NCBI RefSeq assembly: GCF_000737195.2
Contig: NZ_JALM01000037.1
Span: forward strand, 1 to 50,118
Direction: 5' to 3'
Length of the DNA: 50,118 nucleotides
Origin: Sciscionella sediminilitoris
GTDB lineage: Bacteria; Actinomycetota; Actinomycetes; Mycobacteriales; Pseudonocardiaceae
The notes under the pieces were generated by a model. The model was not told the origin of the DNA. It made no database searches and worked only from the letters and a program-made list of their open reading frames with translations. Shown here one piece after another: positions 43,087 through 50,118 of the stretch; position 1 is the first letter of the stretch; every line of letters starts with the position of its first letter. A program made the translations under genes and the position numbers.

Positions 43087-43142
43087 AGGGTAGCGAGCAC
43101 GGCAGTGAGCCGTCGAAAACTGTCGGTGGGTGCTCGTAGCAT
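43087..43142. promoter_or_regulatory. Divergent leaderless promoters, DUF402 gene and uvrB
   Basis: TACCCT on the minus strand (43092-43087) ends 6 nt before GTG 43080; TAGCAT on the plus strand (43137-43142) ends 7 nt before GTG 43150. The 69-bp spacer holds both promoters. I saw no LexA (SOS) box of the actinobacterial TCGAAC-N4-GTTCGA type. Confidence 0.55.
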
Positions 43143-43149
43143 GGACGAC

Positions 43150-45309
43150 GTGGCATTCGCGACAGAACATCCGGTCCTCGCCGTCTCCGAGTTCCGCCCC
43201 GTCGAGGAGGTGGAACGTACCCCCGGGACGTTCAGGGTGGTCAGCGACTACGAACCGGCGGGTGACCAGCCGCAGGCGATCGAGGAGCTCACCCGGCGGC
43301 TCGAGGCGGCCGAGCGGGACATCGTGCTGCTCGGCGCGACCGGGACCGGGAAGTCGGCGACCACGGCCTGGCTGGTGGAGCGGGTGCAGCGGCCGACCCT
43401 GGTGCTCGCGCCGAACAAGACCCTCGCCGCGCAGCTGGCCAACGAGTTGCGCGGGTTCTTCCCGGACAACGCGGTCGAGTACTTCGTCTCGTACTACGAC
43501 TACTACCAGCCCGAGGCCTACATCGCGCAGACCGATACCTACATCGAGAAGGACTCCTCGATCAACGACGACGTGGAGCGGCTGCGCCATTCGGCCACGA
43601 TGAGCCTGCTCTCCCGCCGGGACGTGATCGTGGTGGCGAGCGTGTCCTGCATCTACGGCCTCGGCACCCCGCAGTCCTATCTCGATCGCTCGATCCCGCT
43701 GCGGGTCGGCGGGGAGATCGACCGCGACCACTTCCTGCGTGCCCTGGTGGATGTGCAGTACACCCGCAACGACATGGCCTTCGCCCGCGGGACCTTCCGG
43801 GTGCGCGGGGACACCGTGGAGATCATCCCGGCCTACGAGGAGCTCGCGATCCGGGTCGAGCTGTTCGGCGACGAGATCGACCGGCTCTACTACCTGCACC
43901 CGCTCACCGGGGATGTGGTCAACGAGGTGGAGGAGCTGCGGATCTTCCCGGCCACCCACTACGTGGCCGGGCCGGAGCGCATGGAGAAGGCGATCGCCGG
44001 TATCGAGGCCGAACTGGAGCAGCGGCTCGCCGAACTGGAGAAGCAGGGCAAGCTGCTCGAGGCGCAGCGGCTGCGGATGCGCACCAGCTACGACATCGAG
44101 ATGATGCGCCAGGTCGGGTTCTGTTCCGGCATCGAGAACTACTCGCGGCACATCGACGGTCGCGAGGCCGGTTCCGCCCCGGCGACGCTGCTGGACTACT
44201 TCCCCGAGGACTTCCTGCTGGTCATCGACGAGTCGCACGTGACGGTGCCCCAGGTCGGCGGGATGTACGAGGGAGACATGTCCCGGAAGCGCAACCTGGT
44301 CGAGCACGGGTTCCGGCTCCCGTCCGCGGTGGACAACCGGCCGCTGACCTGGGAAGAGTTCGCGGACCGGATCGGCCAGACGGTGTACCTCTCGGCCACC
44401 CCGGGCGACTACGAGCTCGGTGAGGCCGGCGGGGAGTTCGTGGAGCAGGTGATCCGGCCGACCGGGCTGCTCGATCCCGAGGTCGTCGTGAAGCCCACCG
44501 AGGGGCAGATCGACGATCTGGTCGCCGAGATCCGCGACCGAGCCGACAAGGACGAGCGGATCCTGGTCACCACGCTCACCAAGAAAATGGCCGAGGACCT
44601 CACCGACTACCTGCTCGAGCTCGGCATCCGGGTGCGCTACCTGCACTCCGAGGTGGACACCCTGCGCCGGGTCGAGCTGCTGCGCCAGTTGCGGCTCGGC
44701 GAGTTCGACGTGCTCATCGGCATCAACCTGCTGCGCGAGGGGCTCGACCTGCCCGAGGTCTCGCTCGTGGCGATCCTGGACGCGGACAAGGAAGGGTTCC
44801 TGCGATCCCCGCGTTCGCTGATCCAGACCATCGGCCGCGCCGCGCGGAACGTCTCCGGCCAGGTGCACATGTACGCCGACACGATCACCGAGTCGATGCA
44901 GTACGCCATCGACGAGACGAACCGGCGCCGTGAGAAGCAGATGGCCTACAACGAGGAAAAGGGTCTCGATCCGCAGCCGCTGCGCAAGAAGATCAACGAC
45001 ATTCTCGACCGCGTCTACACCGAGAACGAGGAGGAGGCCGAGGAGGTCGCCGTCGGCGGTTCCGGGCGCAATGCCTCCCGTGGCAAGCGCGCCGCGGGCG
45101 AACCCGGTGGCCGTAGCTCCGGGGTGTACGTGGCCGAGGACGTCAAGCACATGCCGCGCGCCGAGCTCGCCGACCTCATCTCCCAGCTCAACGAGCAGAT
45201 GATGAACGCGGCGCGCGATCTACAGTTCGAGCTCGCCGCCCGGCTGCGCGACGAGATCGGCGACCTGAAGAAGGAGCTGCGCGGTATGGACGCGGCGGGC
45301 GTGGAATAG
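43150..45309 (+). CDS. uvrB: UvrABC excinuclease subunit B
   Basis: A 719-aa DNA helicase-like damage-verification subunit of nucleotide-excision repair. Walker [12 protein letters not shown], beta-hairpin [30 protein letters not shown], helicase motifs [11 protein letters not shown] and [35 protein letters not shown], and the C-terminal UvrC-binding UVR domain ([32 protein letters not shown]). GTG 43150 gives the start AFATEHPV known from mycobacterial UvrB and matches the leaderless promoter; ATG 43141 is in frame but overlaps the -10. Confidence 0.97.
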   Translation: MAFATEHPVLAVSEFRPVEEVERTPGTFRVVSDYEPAGDQPQAIEELTRRLEAAERDIVLLGATGTGKSATTAWLVERVQRPTLVLAPNKTLAAQLANELRGFFPDNAVEYFVSYYDYYQPEAYIAQTDTYIEKDSSINDDVERLRHSATMSLLSRRDVIVVASVSCIYGLGTPQSYLDRSIPLRVGGEIDRDHFLRALVDVQYTRNDMAFARGTFRVRGDTVEIIPAYEELAIRVELFGDEIDRLYYLHPLTGDVVNEVEELRIFPATHYVAGPERMEKAIAGIEAELEQRLAELEKQGKLLEAQRLRMRTSYDIEMMRQVGFCSGIENYSRHIDGREAGSAPATLLDYFPEDFLLVIDESHVTVPQVGGMYEGDMSRKRNLVEHGFRLPSAVDNRPLTWEEFADRIGQTVYLSATPGDYELGEAGGEFVEQVIRPTGLLDPEVVVKPTEGQIDDLVAEIRDRADKDERILVTTLTKKMAEDLTDYLLELGIRVRYLHSEVDTLRRVELLRQLRLGEFDVLIGINLLREGLDLPEVSLVAILDADKEGFLRSPRSLIQTIGRAARNVSGQVHMYADTITESMQYAIDETNRRREKQMAYNEEKGLDPQPLRKKINDILDRVYTENEEEAEEVAVGGSGRNASRGKRAAGEPGGRSSGVYVAEDVKHMPRAELADLISQLNEQMMNAARDLQFELAARLRDEIGDLKKELRGMDAAGVE

Positions 45310-45324
45310 CGCCCGGCTCAGTAC

Positions 45325-45353
45325 CCCCGGTTGATCGGTCCCCGGTTGATCGG
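45325..45353. repeat. Tandem 14-bp direct repeat
   Basis: CCCCGGTTGATCGG occurs at 45325-45338 and 45340-45353 (period 15) in the 55-bp gap between the convergent uvrB and peptidase genes. It is a slippage-prone repeat of unknown use; no terminator hairpin was seen here. Confidence 0.7.
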
Positions 45354-45364
45354 CCTCGGACGGC

Positions 45365-46786
45365 TCAGAGCCCGGGGTGCTTCGCCCGGAGCTCGTCGAC
45401 CTCGAAGGCGGGATCGATGCGCGGTGCCTGCCCGGCGGACCGGGCCGTGGTGTCCACCCCGGCCCAGGCGCGCACCAGCGACTCGGCCTTCGTGCGCTGC
45501 GCGGCGGGCAGCTGCGAGATGCTGGATCCGTGGTTCCCGCCGGGCACGTAGTAACGATGGCAGTCGCGGGCCGCTCCGCCGAGGCCGCAGTCGAATGGTT
45601 CCGCGCTCCACGGGTCGTACGAACCGTAGACATACAGCATTCGCTGGGACTGGGTGCGCACCCAGAAGTCGATATCGGGCATGGCGGAGTGATCGAACCG
45701 CTTCGGGCGGGTCTGCTTCGGCAGGAAGTTCTTGGGCTGGTCGAGCCCGGGGTAGCGCAGCAGATCGCGCAGATAATCGTCGTAGGCCTCGGGAGAACCG
45801 AGCTGATACGCGGCTTGGTAGTAGTACGGGACGAACTGCTGCAATTCCTGATCCGAATAGGAGAGCAGCGAACCGACCTTCTCGTAGAAGCCGTACATGT
45901 CCTTGGCGGGCGCGCCCTTCGGGGGAATCGTCCCGCATTCCTTCTTCGGGTCCTGGTACTGCCAGAAACCGAAGTAGGTGTCGATCACCTGGGTCTCGAA
46001 CGCTTTGTCGAGCGAGCCGATATTGCCGAAGGTGTCGTGTTTCTTCTCGGCCTCCTGGCGCATGATCCCTTCGAGTTCGTCCCGGCGCTGCAGGGATTCC
46101 CGTTGGAACCGCTGCAGATCCGCACGGCACTGCGCGTACTCCCGGCCGCCGACCTTCGCGAGGAACGGTTTGTAGGAATCGATCGAGTCGATCACGTCGT
46201 TCGGCGCGACATAGGGCACCGTTCCGGAGACATCGTCCGGGAAGAACCGCCGGTGGAAGGTCGCGGTCATACCGCCCTTCGAACCGCCGGTGGTGATCCA
46301 GTTCTTCGCGTAGACCTTTTTGAACGCCTTGATGATCTCGTGCTGATCGGCGGCGGCCTGCCAGATCGTGAGCTGTTTCGGCCAGTCCGGTTTCGCGGGA
46401 ATGGACGGCGTGAAATACCGGTACTCCATGCTCAGCTGGTTTCCGTCGACCAGCGCGGTCGGTTCGGCGCGCGCCGGTTTGCCGGAGACCGCGTAGCCGC
46501 TGGTGTACATGACCATGGGCCGCGAGGTGTCCCGGTGCAGCAACGTGAGCCGTTGCTGAAAGGTGCCCGCGGAAGGATCGCGGTGATCGGCCGGTTGGGT
46601 GAACGTCAGGTGGAAGAACCGGTAGCCCTGGGGCGCCTTGGCCTCGTCGACCACGGTGAGCCCCGGGATGTGCTCGAGCTGTTCGCGGATGTCGGTGCCG
46701 CCGGCGCGTGCGGTCGCCGGGAGTGAGAGCGAGCCGAGCAACAACAAGGCGGCGAGGGTGAGAGCCACTCTGGCGAGCACGCGCAT
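45365..46786 (-). CDS. Secreted tripeptidyl aminopeptidase-like serine peptidase (S37/PS-10)
   Basis: A 473-aa exported peptidase with a signal peptide (RVLARVALTLAALLLLGSLSLPATARA). The body matches the Streptomyces PS-10/S37 family: LTFTQPADHRDPSAGTFQQRLTLLHRD, GNQLSMEYRYFTPS, nucleophile GGSKGGMTA (Ser about 168), YGSYDPWSAEPFD (Asp) and VPGGNHGSSI (His). It removes N-terminal tripeptides from extracellular peptides. ATG 46786 is preferred over upstream ATG 46828 because GGGAG lies 6 nt before it. Divergent from terC. Confidence 0.88.
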   Translation of the reverse strand: MRVLARVALTLAALLLLGSLSLPATARAGGTDIREQLEHIPGLTVVDEAKAPQGYRFFHLTFTQPADHRDPSAGTFQQRLTLLHRDTSRPMVMYTSGYAVSGKPARAEPTALVDGNQLSMEYRYFTPSIPAKPDWPKQLTIWQAAADQHEIIKAFKKVYAKNWITTGGSKGGMTATFHRRFFPDDVSGTVPYVAPNDVIDSIDSYKPFLAKVGGREYAQCRADLQRFQRESLQRRDELEGIMRQEAEKKHDTFGNIGSLDKAFETQVIDTYFGFWQYQDPKKECGTIPPKGAPAKDMYGFYEKVGSLLSYSDQELQQFVPYYYQAAYQLGSPEAYDDYLRDLLRYPGLDQPKNFLPKQTRPKRFDHSAMPDIDFWVRTQSQRMLYVYGSYDPWSAEPFDCGLGGAARDCHRYYVPGGNHGSSISQLPAAQRTKAESLVRAWAGVDTTARSAGQAPRIDPAFEVDELRAKHPGL

Positions 46787-46956
46787 CGACACTCCCGGAT
46801 ACGGCGACGGATTGCGAGGAAGTATCACAGCAGCGGAGAGGTTCGCACAAGATTCACTTTCAACGGGCAGCGGCAGGTGATTTCGGTCGCCCTATGCCCG
46901 GTTTGCCCACCCCTCGGTGGCGGCCCGTGTCGGGATAGTTCACAATTGGTCGCAAT

Positions 46957-47091
46957 GGAGGGGAGTACTCCCAGAGCGGTGTTGTCGTCAGCACGGGGCC
47001 CGAGGTTGGGCCCCCGGTAACGCCGGTCGCGGAATTCCGCGGCGGAGGAGACCTCCGGTTATCGGTGCACGACCGTAGCCGGAGGTCTGAC
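46957..47091 (+). ncRNA. yybP-ykoY (manganese) riboswitch upstream of terC
   Basis: The leader shows the family's conserved pieces in order: GGGGAGTA (about 46961-46968), CGTCAGCACGG (46986-46996) and GGAGGAGACCTCC (47044-47056). P1 forms between GGAGG (46958-46962) and CCTCC (47052-47056). The same CCTCC region (ACCTCCGG 47051-47058) also pairs perfectly over 8 bp with CCGGAGGT (47079-47086), which contains the terC Shine-Dalgarno. Mn2+ binding would stabilise P1 and free the ribosome site, giving translational activation. TerC proteins are a known target class. Confidence 0.85.
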
Positions 47092-48081
47092 GTGGACGTA
47101 CCCGTTTGGGTTTGGCTGGCCACCATCGGTGGCTTGATCGCGCTGTTTGCGGTCGATTTCTTCATCGTCGACCACAATCCGCACAAGGTGACGGCCCGTG
47201 AGGCCACCCGCTGGGTACTGTTCTACGTCGGCTGCGCGATCCTTTTCGGGCTCGGCGTACTGTATTTCTCCGGTTCGGATCCGGCGATCGAATTCTTCAC
47301 CGGGTACATCACCGAGTACTCGCTCTCGGTGGACAATCTGTTCATCTTCATGGTGATCATGACCAGTTTCGCGGTGCCCTCGATACACCAGCACCGGGTG
47401 CTGCTGATCGGGATCATCATCGCGCTGGTGCTGCGCGGCCTGTTCATCGCGGTCGGCGCACAGCTGATCAACAACTTCGTCTGGGTGTTCTTCGTGTTCG
47501 GCGCGTTCCTGATCTGGACCGCGATCGGCATGGTGCGCAAGAAGGACGAGGACGCCAACCCGGAGAACTTCGCGGTCCGGTTCGTGCGCAAGCTGTTCCC
47601 GGTCACCGAGGACTTCCACGGGCACCACTCGTTCGTCCGGGTGCGCGGCAAGCGCTACATCACGCCGATGTTCGTGGTGATCATCGCGATCGGCTCGGCG
47701 GATGTGCTGTTCGCGGTGGATTCCATTCCCGCGATCTTCGGCATCACCCAGGAGGCCTATCTGGTGTTCGCGGCGAACGCCTTCGCGCTGATGGGGCTTC
47801 GCCAGCTGTACTTCCTGCTCGGCAGGCTGGTGGACCGGCTGGTCTACCTGTCCTACGGGCTCGCGGTGATCCTCGGCTTCATCGGGCTCAAGCTCGTCGT
47901 GCACGCGCTGCACGAGTACCACGCGGCCCCGGACTGGCTGGACATCAACAACTGGGTCTCGCTTGGCGTCATCGTCGGCGTGCTCGCCGTCACGACAGTG
48001 CTCTCGTTGCGCAAGGCGCGCGCCGACGAGGTGGCCGCGGAGCGGGACGGCAGCGAGGACGATCAGGTGAGCAGCACGTAG
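47092..48081 (+). CDS. TerC-family membrane protein (probable Mn2+ exporter)
   Basis: A 329-aa TerC/Alx protein with about nine helices. Hallmarks: ITEYSLSVDNLFIFMVIM with metal-ligand Asp/Asn, IGMVRKKDEDANPENF, IGSADVLFAVDSIPAIFGIT, and FAANAFALMGLRQLYFLL. Members export manganese or metallate exported enzymes. GTG 47092 has GGAGG 6 nt upstream, and that site is held in a hairpin by the riboswitch; the in-frame start at 47065 lies inside the riboswitch. The 3' end overlaps the convergent RES gene by 19 bp. Confidence 0.9.
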   Translation: MDVPVWVWLATIGGLIALFAVDFFIVDHNPHKVTAREATRWVLFYVGCAILFGLGVLYFSGSDPAIEFFTGYITEYSLSVDNLFIFMVIMTSFAVPSIHQHRVLLIGIIIALVLRGLFIAVGAQLINNFVWVFFVFGAFLIWTAIGMVRKKDEDANPENFAVRFVRKLFPVTEDFHGHHSFVRVRGKRYITPMFVVIIAIGSADVLFAVDSIPAIFGITQEAYLVFAANAFALMGLRQLYFLLGRLVDRLVYLSYGLAVILGFIGLKLVVHALHEYHAAPDWLDINNWVSLGVIVGVLAVTTVLSLRKARADEVAAERDGSEDDQVSST

Positions 48082-48716
48082 CCGAGCTGCTCGCAGATCC
48101 GGCCGAGCGGGACATCGAGCCCTGGGTGATTGAGCGGGGCGAGGAAGTCCGGCTGCCCGGGCAGCGCATCCGCGGCCTGGGGCGCCCACAGGCACAGCGC
48201 GGGCTCCCCGGAGTCCATCGAGGACCGATACCAGAGCCCGTCGAGATCGGGGTAGGCCGAGCGGATGGCTCGTGCCCAGAGGTGGGTGGTGGACTTCGGC
48301 CCGGTCGAGATGCCCTGGGACGCGCCCGCACGGGTCGGCCAGAGCCCGGTCAGGTCGAGCAGGCGCAGCGGGCGCTGCGGGCGGAGCACCACCAGGTGCG
48401 GTCCCTTGGTCACCCGGTCGACCGTCGAGGTGGTCTGGAAGACCTCGGCCACACTGGTGCGCACGCTGAGACCGAAGTAGAGCACGCCGACGTTCGGATT
48501 CGTGCTCGGGCTGCCGTCCGGGCCGGGCTCGTGCGGATCGAACCGGGCGTGCGGCAGCGGTCCGAAGGTGCGGAACGCGTTCCAGAACTGGGAGTGTGTG
48601 CTGCGCGCGGTGAAGATCCGGGAGATCCGGGTCGTGTCGGACACCACGATCACGTCCTCGCCGCGCAGCAACTGGCGCAGGGTCGCGTGATCGGGTGGCA
48701 GGGGGAGCCTTGCCAT
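48063..48716 (-). CDS. RES-domain toxin (NAD+-degrading type)
   Basis: A 217-aa protein with a RES domain. The Arg-containing RISRIFTARSTHSQFW...RFDPH, the Tyr/Glu region VLYFGLSVRTSVAEVFQ, and WYRSSMDSGEPALCLWA carry the Arg-Glu-Ser residues that name the family. RES toxins (for example MbcT) hydrolyse or phosphorolyse NAD+. It lies 56 bp downstream of an HTH antitoxin-like gene on the same strand, the normal RES-Xre order. ATG start. Confidence 0.85.
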   Translation of the reverse strand: MARLPLPPDHATLRQLLRGEDVIVVSDTTRISRIFTARSTHSQFWNAFRTFGPLPHARFDPHEPGPDGSPSTNPNVGVLYFGLSVRTSVAEVFQTTSTVDRVTKGPHLVVLRPQRPLRLLDLTGLWPTRAGASQGISTGPKSTTHLWARAIRSAYPDLDGLWYRSSMDSGEPALCLWAPQAADALPGQPDFLAPLNHPGLDVPLGRICEQLGYVLLT

Positions 48717-48772
48717 CGCTTCTGGGAATCCTCGGGTCGAGCGTTACTCGGTCCTTGCTGACGCTTCCGTGA

Positions 48773-49357
48773 TCAAATCGCGGTGCCGAGCGTAGTGGCG
48801 AGGGCCGCGACCCGGTTCGGGTCACCCCCGGCGAGTAACCAGGCGCGGGGAGTACTCTGCTCGTTCTCGATCAACAGGTCGGGCTGGCTCGTGGACATGA
48901 AGGTCGCGACCGCGAGCGGCGGCTGGTCCAGCGGGATGGCGGGCAGGACGACCTCGAGTCCGGGGAGCACGCCGCGTTCGGTGAACTGCCACGCGGGCAG
49001 CCGCCACACGCCACCGTCCTTCCAGCCGGCGAGCATGCCGTCCATCAGGCGATGCCGGATGCGGCTGCCGTCCACGCCGATCCGTGCCGCCGCGTCGGTC
49101 ACGCTCAGCGCGCCGTCGCGCAGCACCGTGTGCGCGGCCACCGAACGGGCCCGCGGGTCCACGTCCTGATCGGCCGAGGGGGAGAGGTCGAGACCGGCCT
49201 CGGTGAGGGCGGCACGCTGCTCCGGGGTGAAGTACAGCGTCGGATCCGGGTGCGGCGGGATCAGCTTCTTCGCCGCGTCCACGAGTAGCGTCTCGAACCG
49301 CGCGGCCTCGACCCTCAGTCCGGCCTTCGCGAGCACCGTCTCCAACGCGATTGTCAT
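48773..49357 (-). CDS. Xre/MbcA-like antitoxin with HTH
   Basis: A 194-aa protein upstream of the RES toxin. A helix-turn-helix/DNA-binding segment (LSVTDAAARIGVDGSRIRHRLMDGMLAGWKDGGVWRLPAWQF) is followed by the toxin-binding type tail FMSTSQPDLLIENEQSTPRAWLLAGGDPNRVAALA, resembling the end of Xre-MbcA antitoxins. ATG 49357 is chosen since TAGGCT ends 6 nt upstream (leaderless); the GTG at 49363 would lie within the promoter. Iteron-like repeats just upstream suggest autoregulation. Confidence 0.75.
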   Translation of the reverse strand: MTIALETVLAKAGLRVEAARFETLLVDAAKKLIPPHPDPTLYFTPEQRAALTEAGLDLSPSADQDVDPRARSVAAHTVLRDGALSVTDAAARIGVDGSRIRHRLMDGMLAGWKDGGVWRLPAWQFTERGVLPGLEVVLPAIPLDQPPLAVATFMSTSQPDLLIENEQSTPRAWLLAGGDPNRVAALATTLGTAI

Positions 49358-49363
49358 ATGCAC

Positions 49364-49402
49364 AGCCTAACGCGATTGTGCGGGTTCGTGCGAACTTGTG
49401 CG
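49364..49402 (-). promoter_or_regulatory. Promoter and iteron-like operator of the RES/Xre pair
   Basis: TAGGCT (49369-49364, minus strand) is the -10. Behind it, three GTGCG units at 49378, 49388 and 49398 recur with exactly 10-bp period (one helical turn), and GTTCG-TG-CGAAC (49384-49395) is a perfect inverted repeat within them. This spans the -35 region, the usual place for toxin-antitoxin autorepression. Confidence 0.6.
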
Positions 49403-49643
49403 ACGATTCATAGGAAGTAGTACCGAACGCACGCGGTCCAACACCCTCGGTGGGGGCCCGAGTACTGTAACTCGGGAACTTCTGTGAAGAAAGCGCTGTC
49501 TGTTTCCGGAGCGGTTCAGCAGACACCTCATGGGTGAGTGGAAATGCTACCCACGGTATTTCAATTATTGCAGGCTTGCGCGTGACGTACGGGAAGCAGC
49601 GCCGTTTTTCTCCCCCTTTTCGCACCGAATGTGACGCGGTCGG
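49403..49643. other. Intergenic region with hairpin
   Basis: No gene found. CCCGAGT-ACTGTA-ACTCGGG (49457-49476) is a perfect 7-bp stem. The stretch is less GC-rich than its surroundings, and CCGTTTTTCTCCCCCTTTT (from about 49602) is a pyrimidine tract near the 3' end of the last gene. Confidence 0.5.
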
Positions 49644-50104
49644 CTAACCGGGCCGGGTGGCCGCAAGCCGTGCGATGTCGGGACTTTGGTCCTCGGCTCG
49701 CTTGCCGAACCGGCCGGCGAGCCAGGCGCAGGTCATGAGTTGAATCTGATGGAACAACATCAATGGGAGCACGATGAGACCGACCTGGTGCCCGCCGAAT
49801 AGTACGGTGGCCATCGGGAGACCGCTGGCGAGACTTTTTTTCGAACCGCAGAACAATGCGGTTATTTGATCACCGCGATTGAATTTCAAAAGCCGCCCGG
49901 CGAGTGAGGTGAGTCCGAGCATGATCGCCAGCAGGACCACACAGACCCCGATGAGGATGAACAACCTGTCGATCGAGAGCTTGCTCCAGACTCCCTGGGT
50001 CACCCCCTCGCTGAAGGCGGTGTACACGACGAGCAGGATCGAACCGCGGTCCACGAGTTTGAGCGGCGCCGCGTGCGCGGTGATCCAGCCGCCGATCCAG
50101 CGGC
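49644..50104 (-). CDS. BASS-family transporter (SBF-like), 5' end missing
   Basis: The C-terminal 150 or so residues of a bile-acid:sodium-symporter-like protein (family usually near 320-340 aa). Visible are ITAHAAPLKLVDRGSILLVVYTAFSEGV, helices RLFILIGVCVVLLAIMLGL and GLIVLPLMLFHQIQLMTCAWLA, and the family signature ALFCGSKKSLASGLPMATVLFG. The frame stays open to the right-hand end, where the sequence degenerates into poly-G, so the N-terminal half is lost. Substrate unknown. Confidence 0.8.
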
Positions 50105-50118
50105 GGGGGGGGGGGGGG
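50105..50118. other. Terminal poly-G tract
   Basis: Fourteen G at the very end, inside a transporter coding frame. It would encode Pro repeats on the coding strand in place of a helix, so it is probably a sequencing or assembly artefact at a contig end. Confidence 0.8.

Noticed and set aside
43087-43149. SOS/LexA box upstream of uvrB
   Set aside because: No TCGAAC-N4-GTTCGA-like sequence; the similar TCGAAGGAC...CCTTCGG stretch near 43050 lies within the DUF402 gene and does not match the spacing.
1-50118. tRNA/rRNA genes, CRISPR arrays, prophage or transposase genes
   Set aside because: No TTCRANNC-type tRNA arm with cloverleaf, no regular spacer-repeat array and no transposase or integrase motifs were seen.

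Overview
The window reads as high-GC Actinobacteria, most likely Pseudonocardiales (Amycolatopsis/Saccharopolyspora-like) or a near relative. The reasons are high GC, many GTG starts, TANNNT -10 boxes placed 6-7 nt before start codons, and strong protein and gene-order resemblance to the Mycobacterium tuberculosis Rv2179c-Rv2202c region. Genus cannot be settled from the sequence alone. The window looks like a whole contig: its first 20 bases are repeated inverted at 116-135 and it ends in 14 G.

Layout. 203-10884: adenosine kinase, AsnB/LtsA-type glutamine amidotransferase and the cytochrome bcc-aa3 supercomplex genes (ctaC, ctaF, ctaE, qcrC-qcrA-qcrB; ctaD is not here). trpD and an atypical receiver protein sit between them on the other strand. 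10934-13274: an Lrp/AsnC ligand-binding protein, a TetR regulator and a divergent MFS exporter whose promoter carries a TetR-type operator and a near-consensus DtxR/IdeR iron box. 13249-20520: a DEDDh/GIY-YIG nuclease, a coiled-coil NYN protein, a Cys4 mini-protein, a secreted NlpC/P60 hydrolase with a long 5' leader, a membrane HExxH protein and a PimB'-like mannosyltransferase.

20557-26075 is regulator/transporter territory: a winged-HTH protein preceded by a 15-codon leader ORF, TetR plus a CDF metal exporter, and a DrrAB-type ABC exporter divergent from its TetR with paired operators. 26072-34685 returns to the conserved block: FadD15-like acyl-CoA ligase, two START-like proteins, a metallophosphoesterase, an ArsA-like ATPase, a ROK glucokinase, a carboxylesterase and a PlsC-like acyltransferase. 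34736-35309 is a decayed Phd/Doc toxin-antitoxin pair. It is followed by an isoquinoline 1-oxidoreductase-type molybdoenzyme pair, RNase AS and a phosphofructokinase with PPi-type signature residues.

39828-50104: a small basic protein, CoaE-GrpB fusion, PHB-depolymerase-like esterase, DUF402 protein, UvrB, secreted S37-type peptidase, TerC protein under a probable yybP-ykoY manganese riboswitch, a RES/Xre-type toxin-antitoxin pair with iteron-like repeats at its promoter, and a truncated BASS-family transporter.

A recurring theme is leaderless transcription: eleven genes have a TANNNT-like box ending 6-7 nt before the start codon. No rRNA, tRNA, CRISPR array, prophage or complete insertion sequence was seen. 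The most interesting items are the TerC riboswitch with its Shine-Dalgarno-sequestering helix, the iron box at the TetR/MFS locus, the decayed Doc module, the leader ORF at 20645, and the NlpC/P60 leader.
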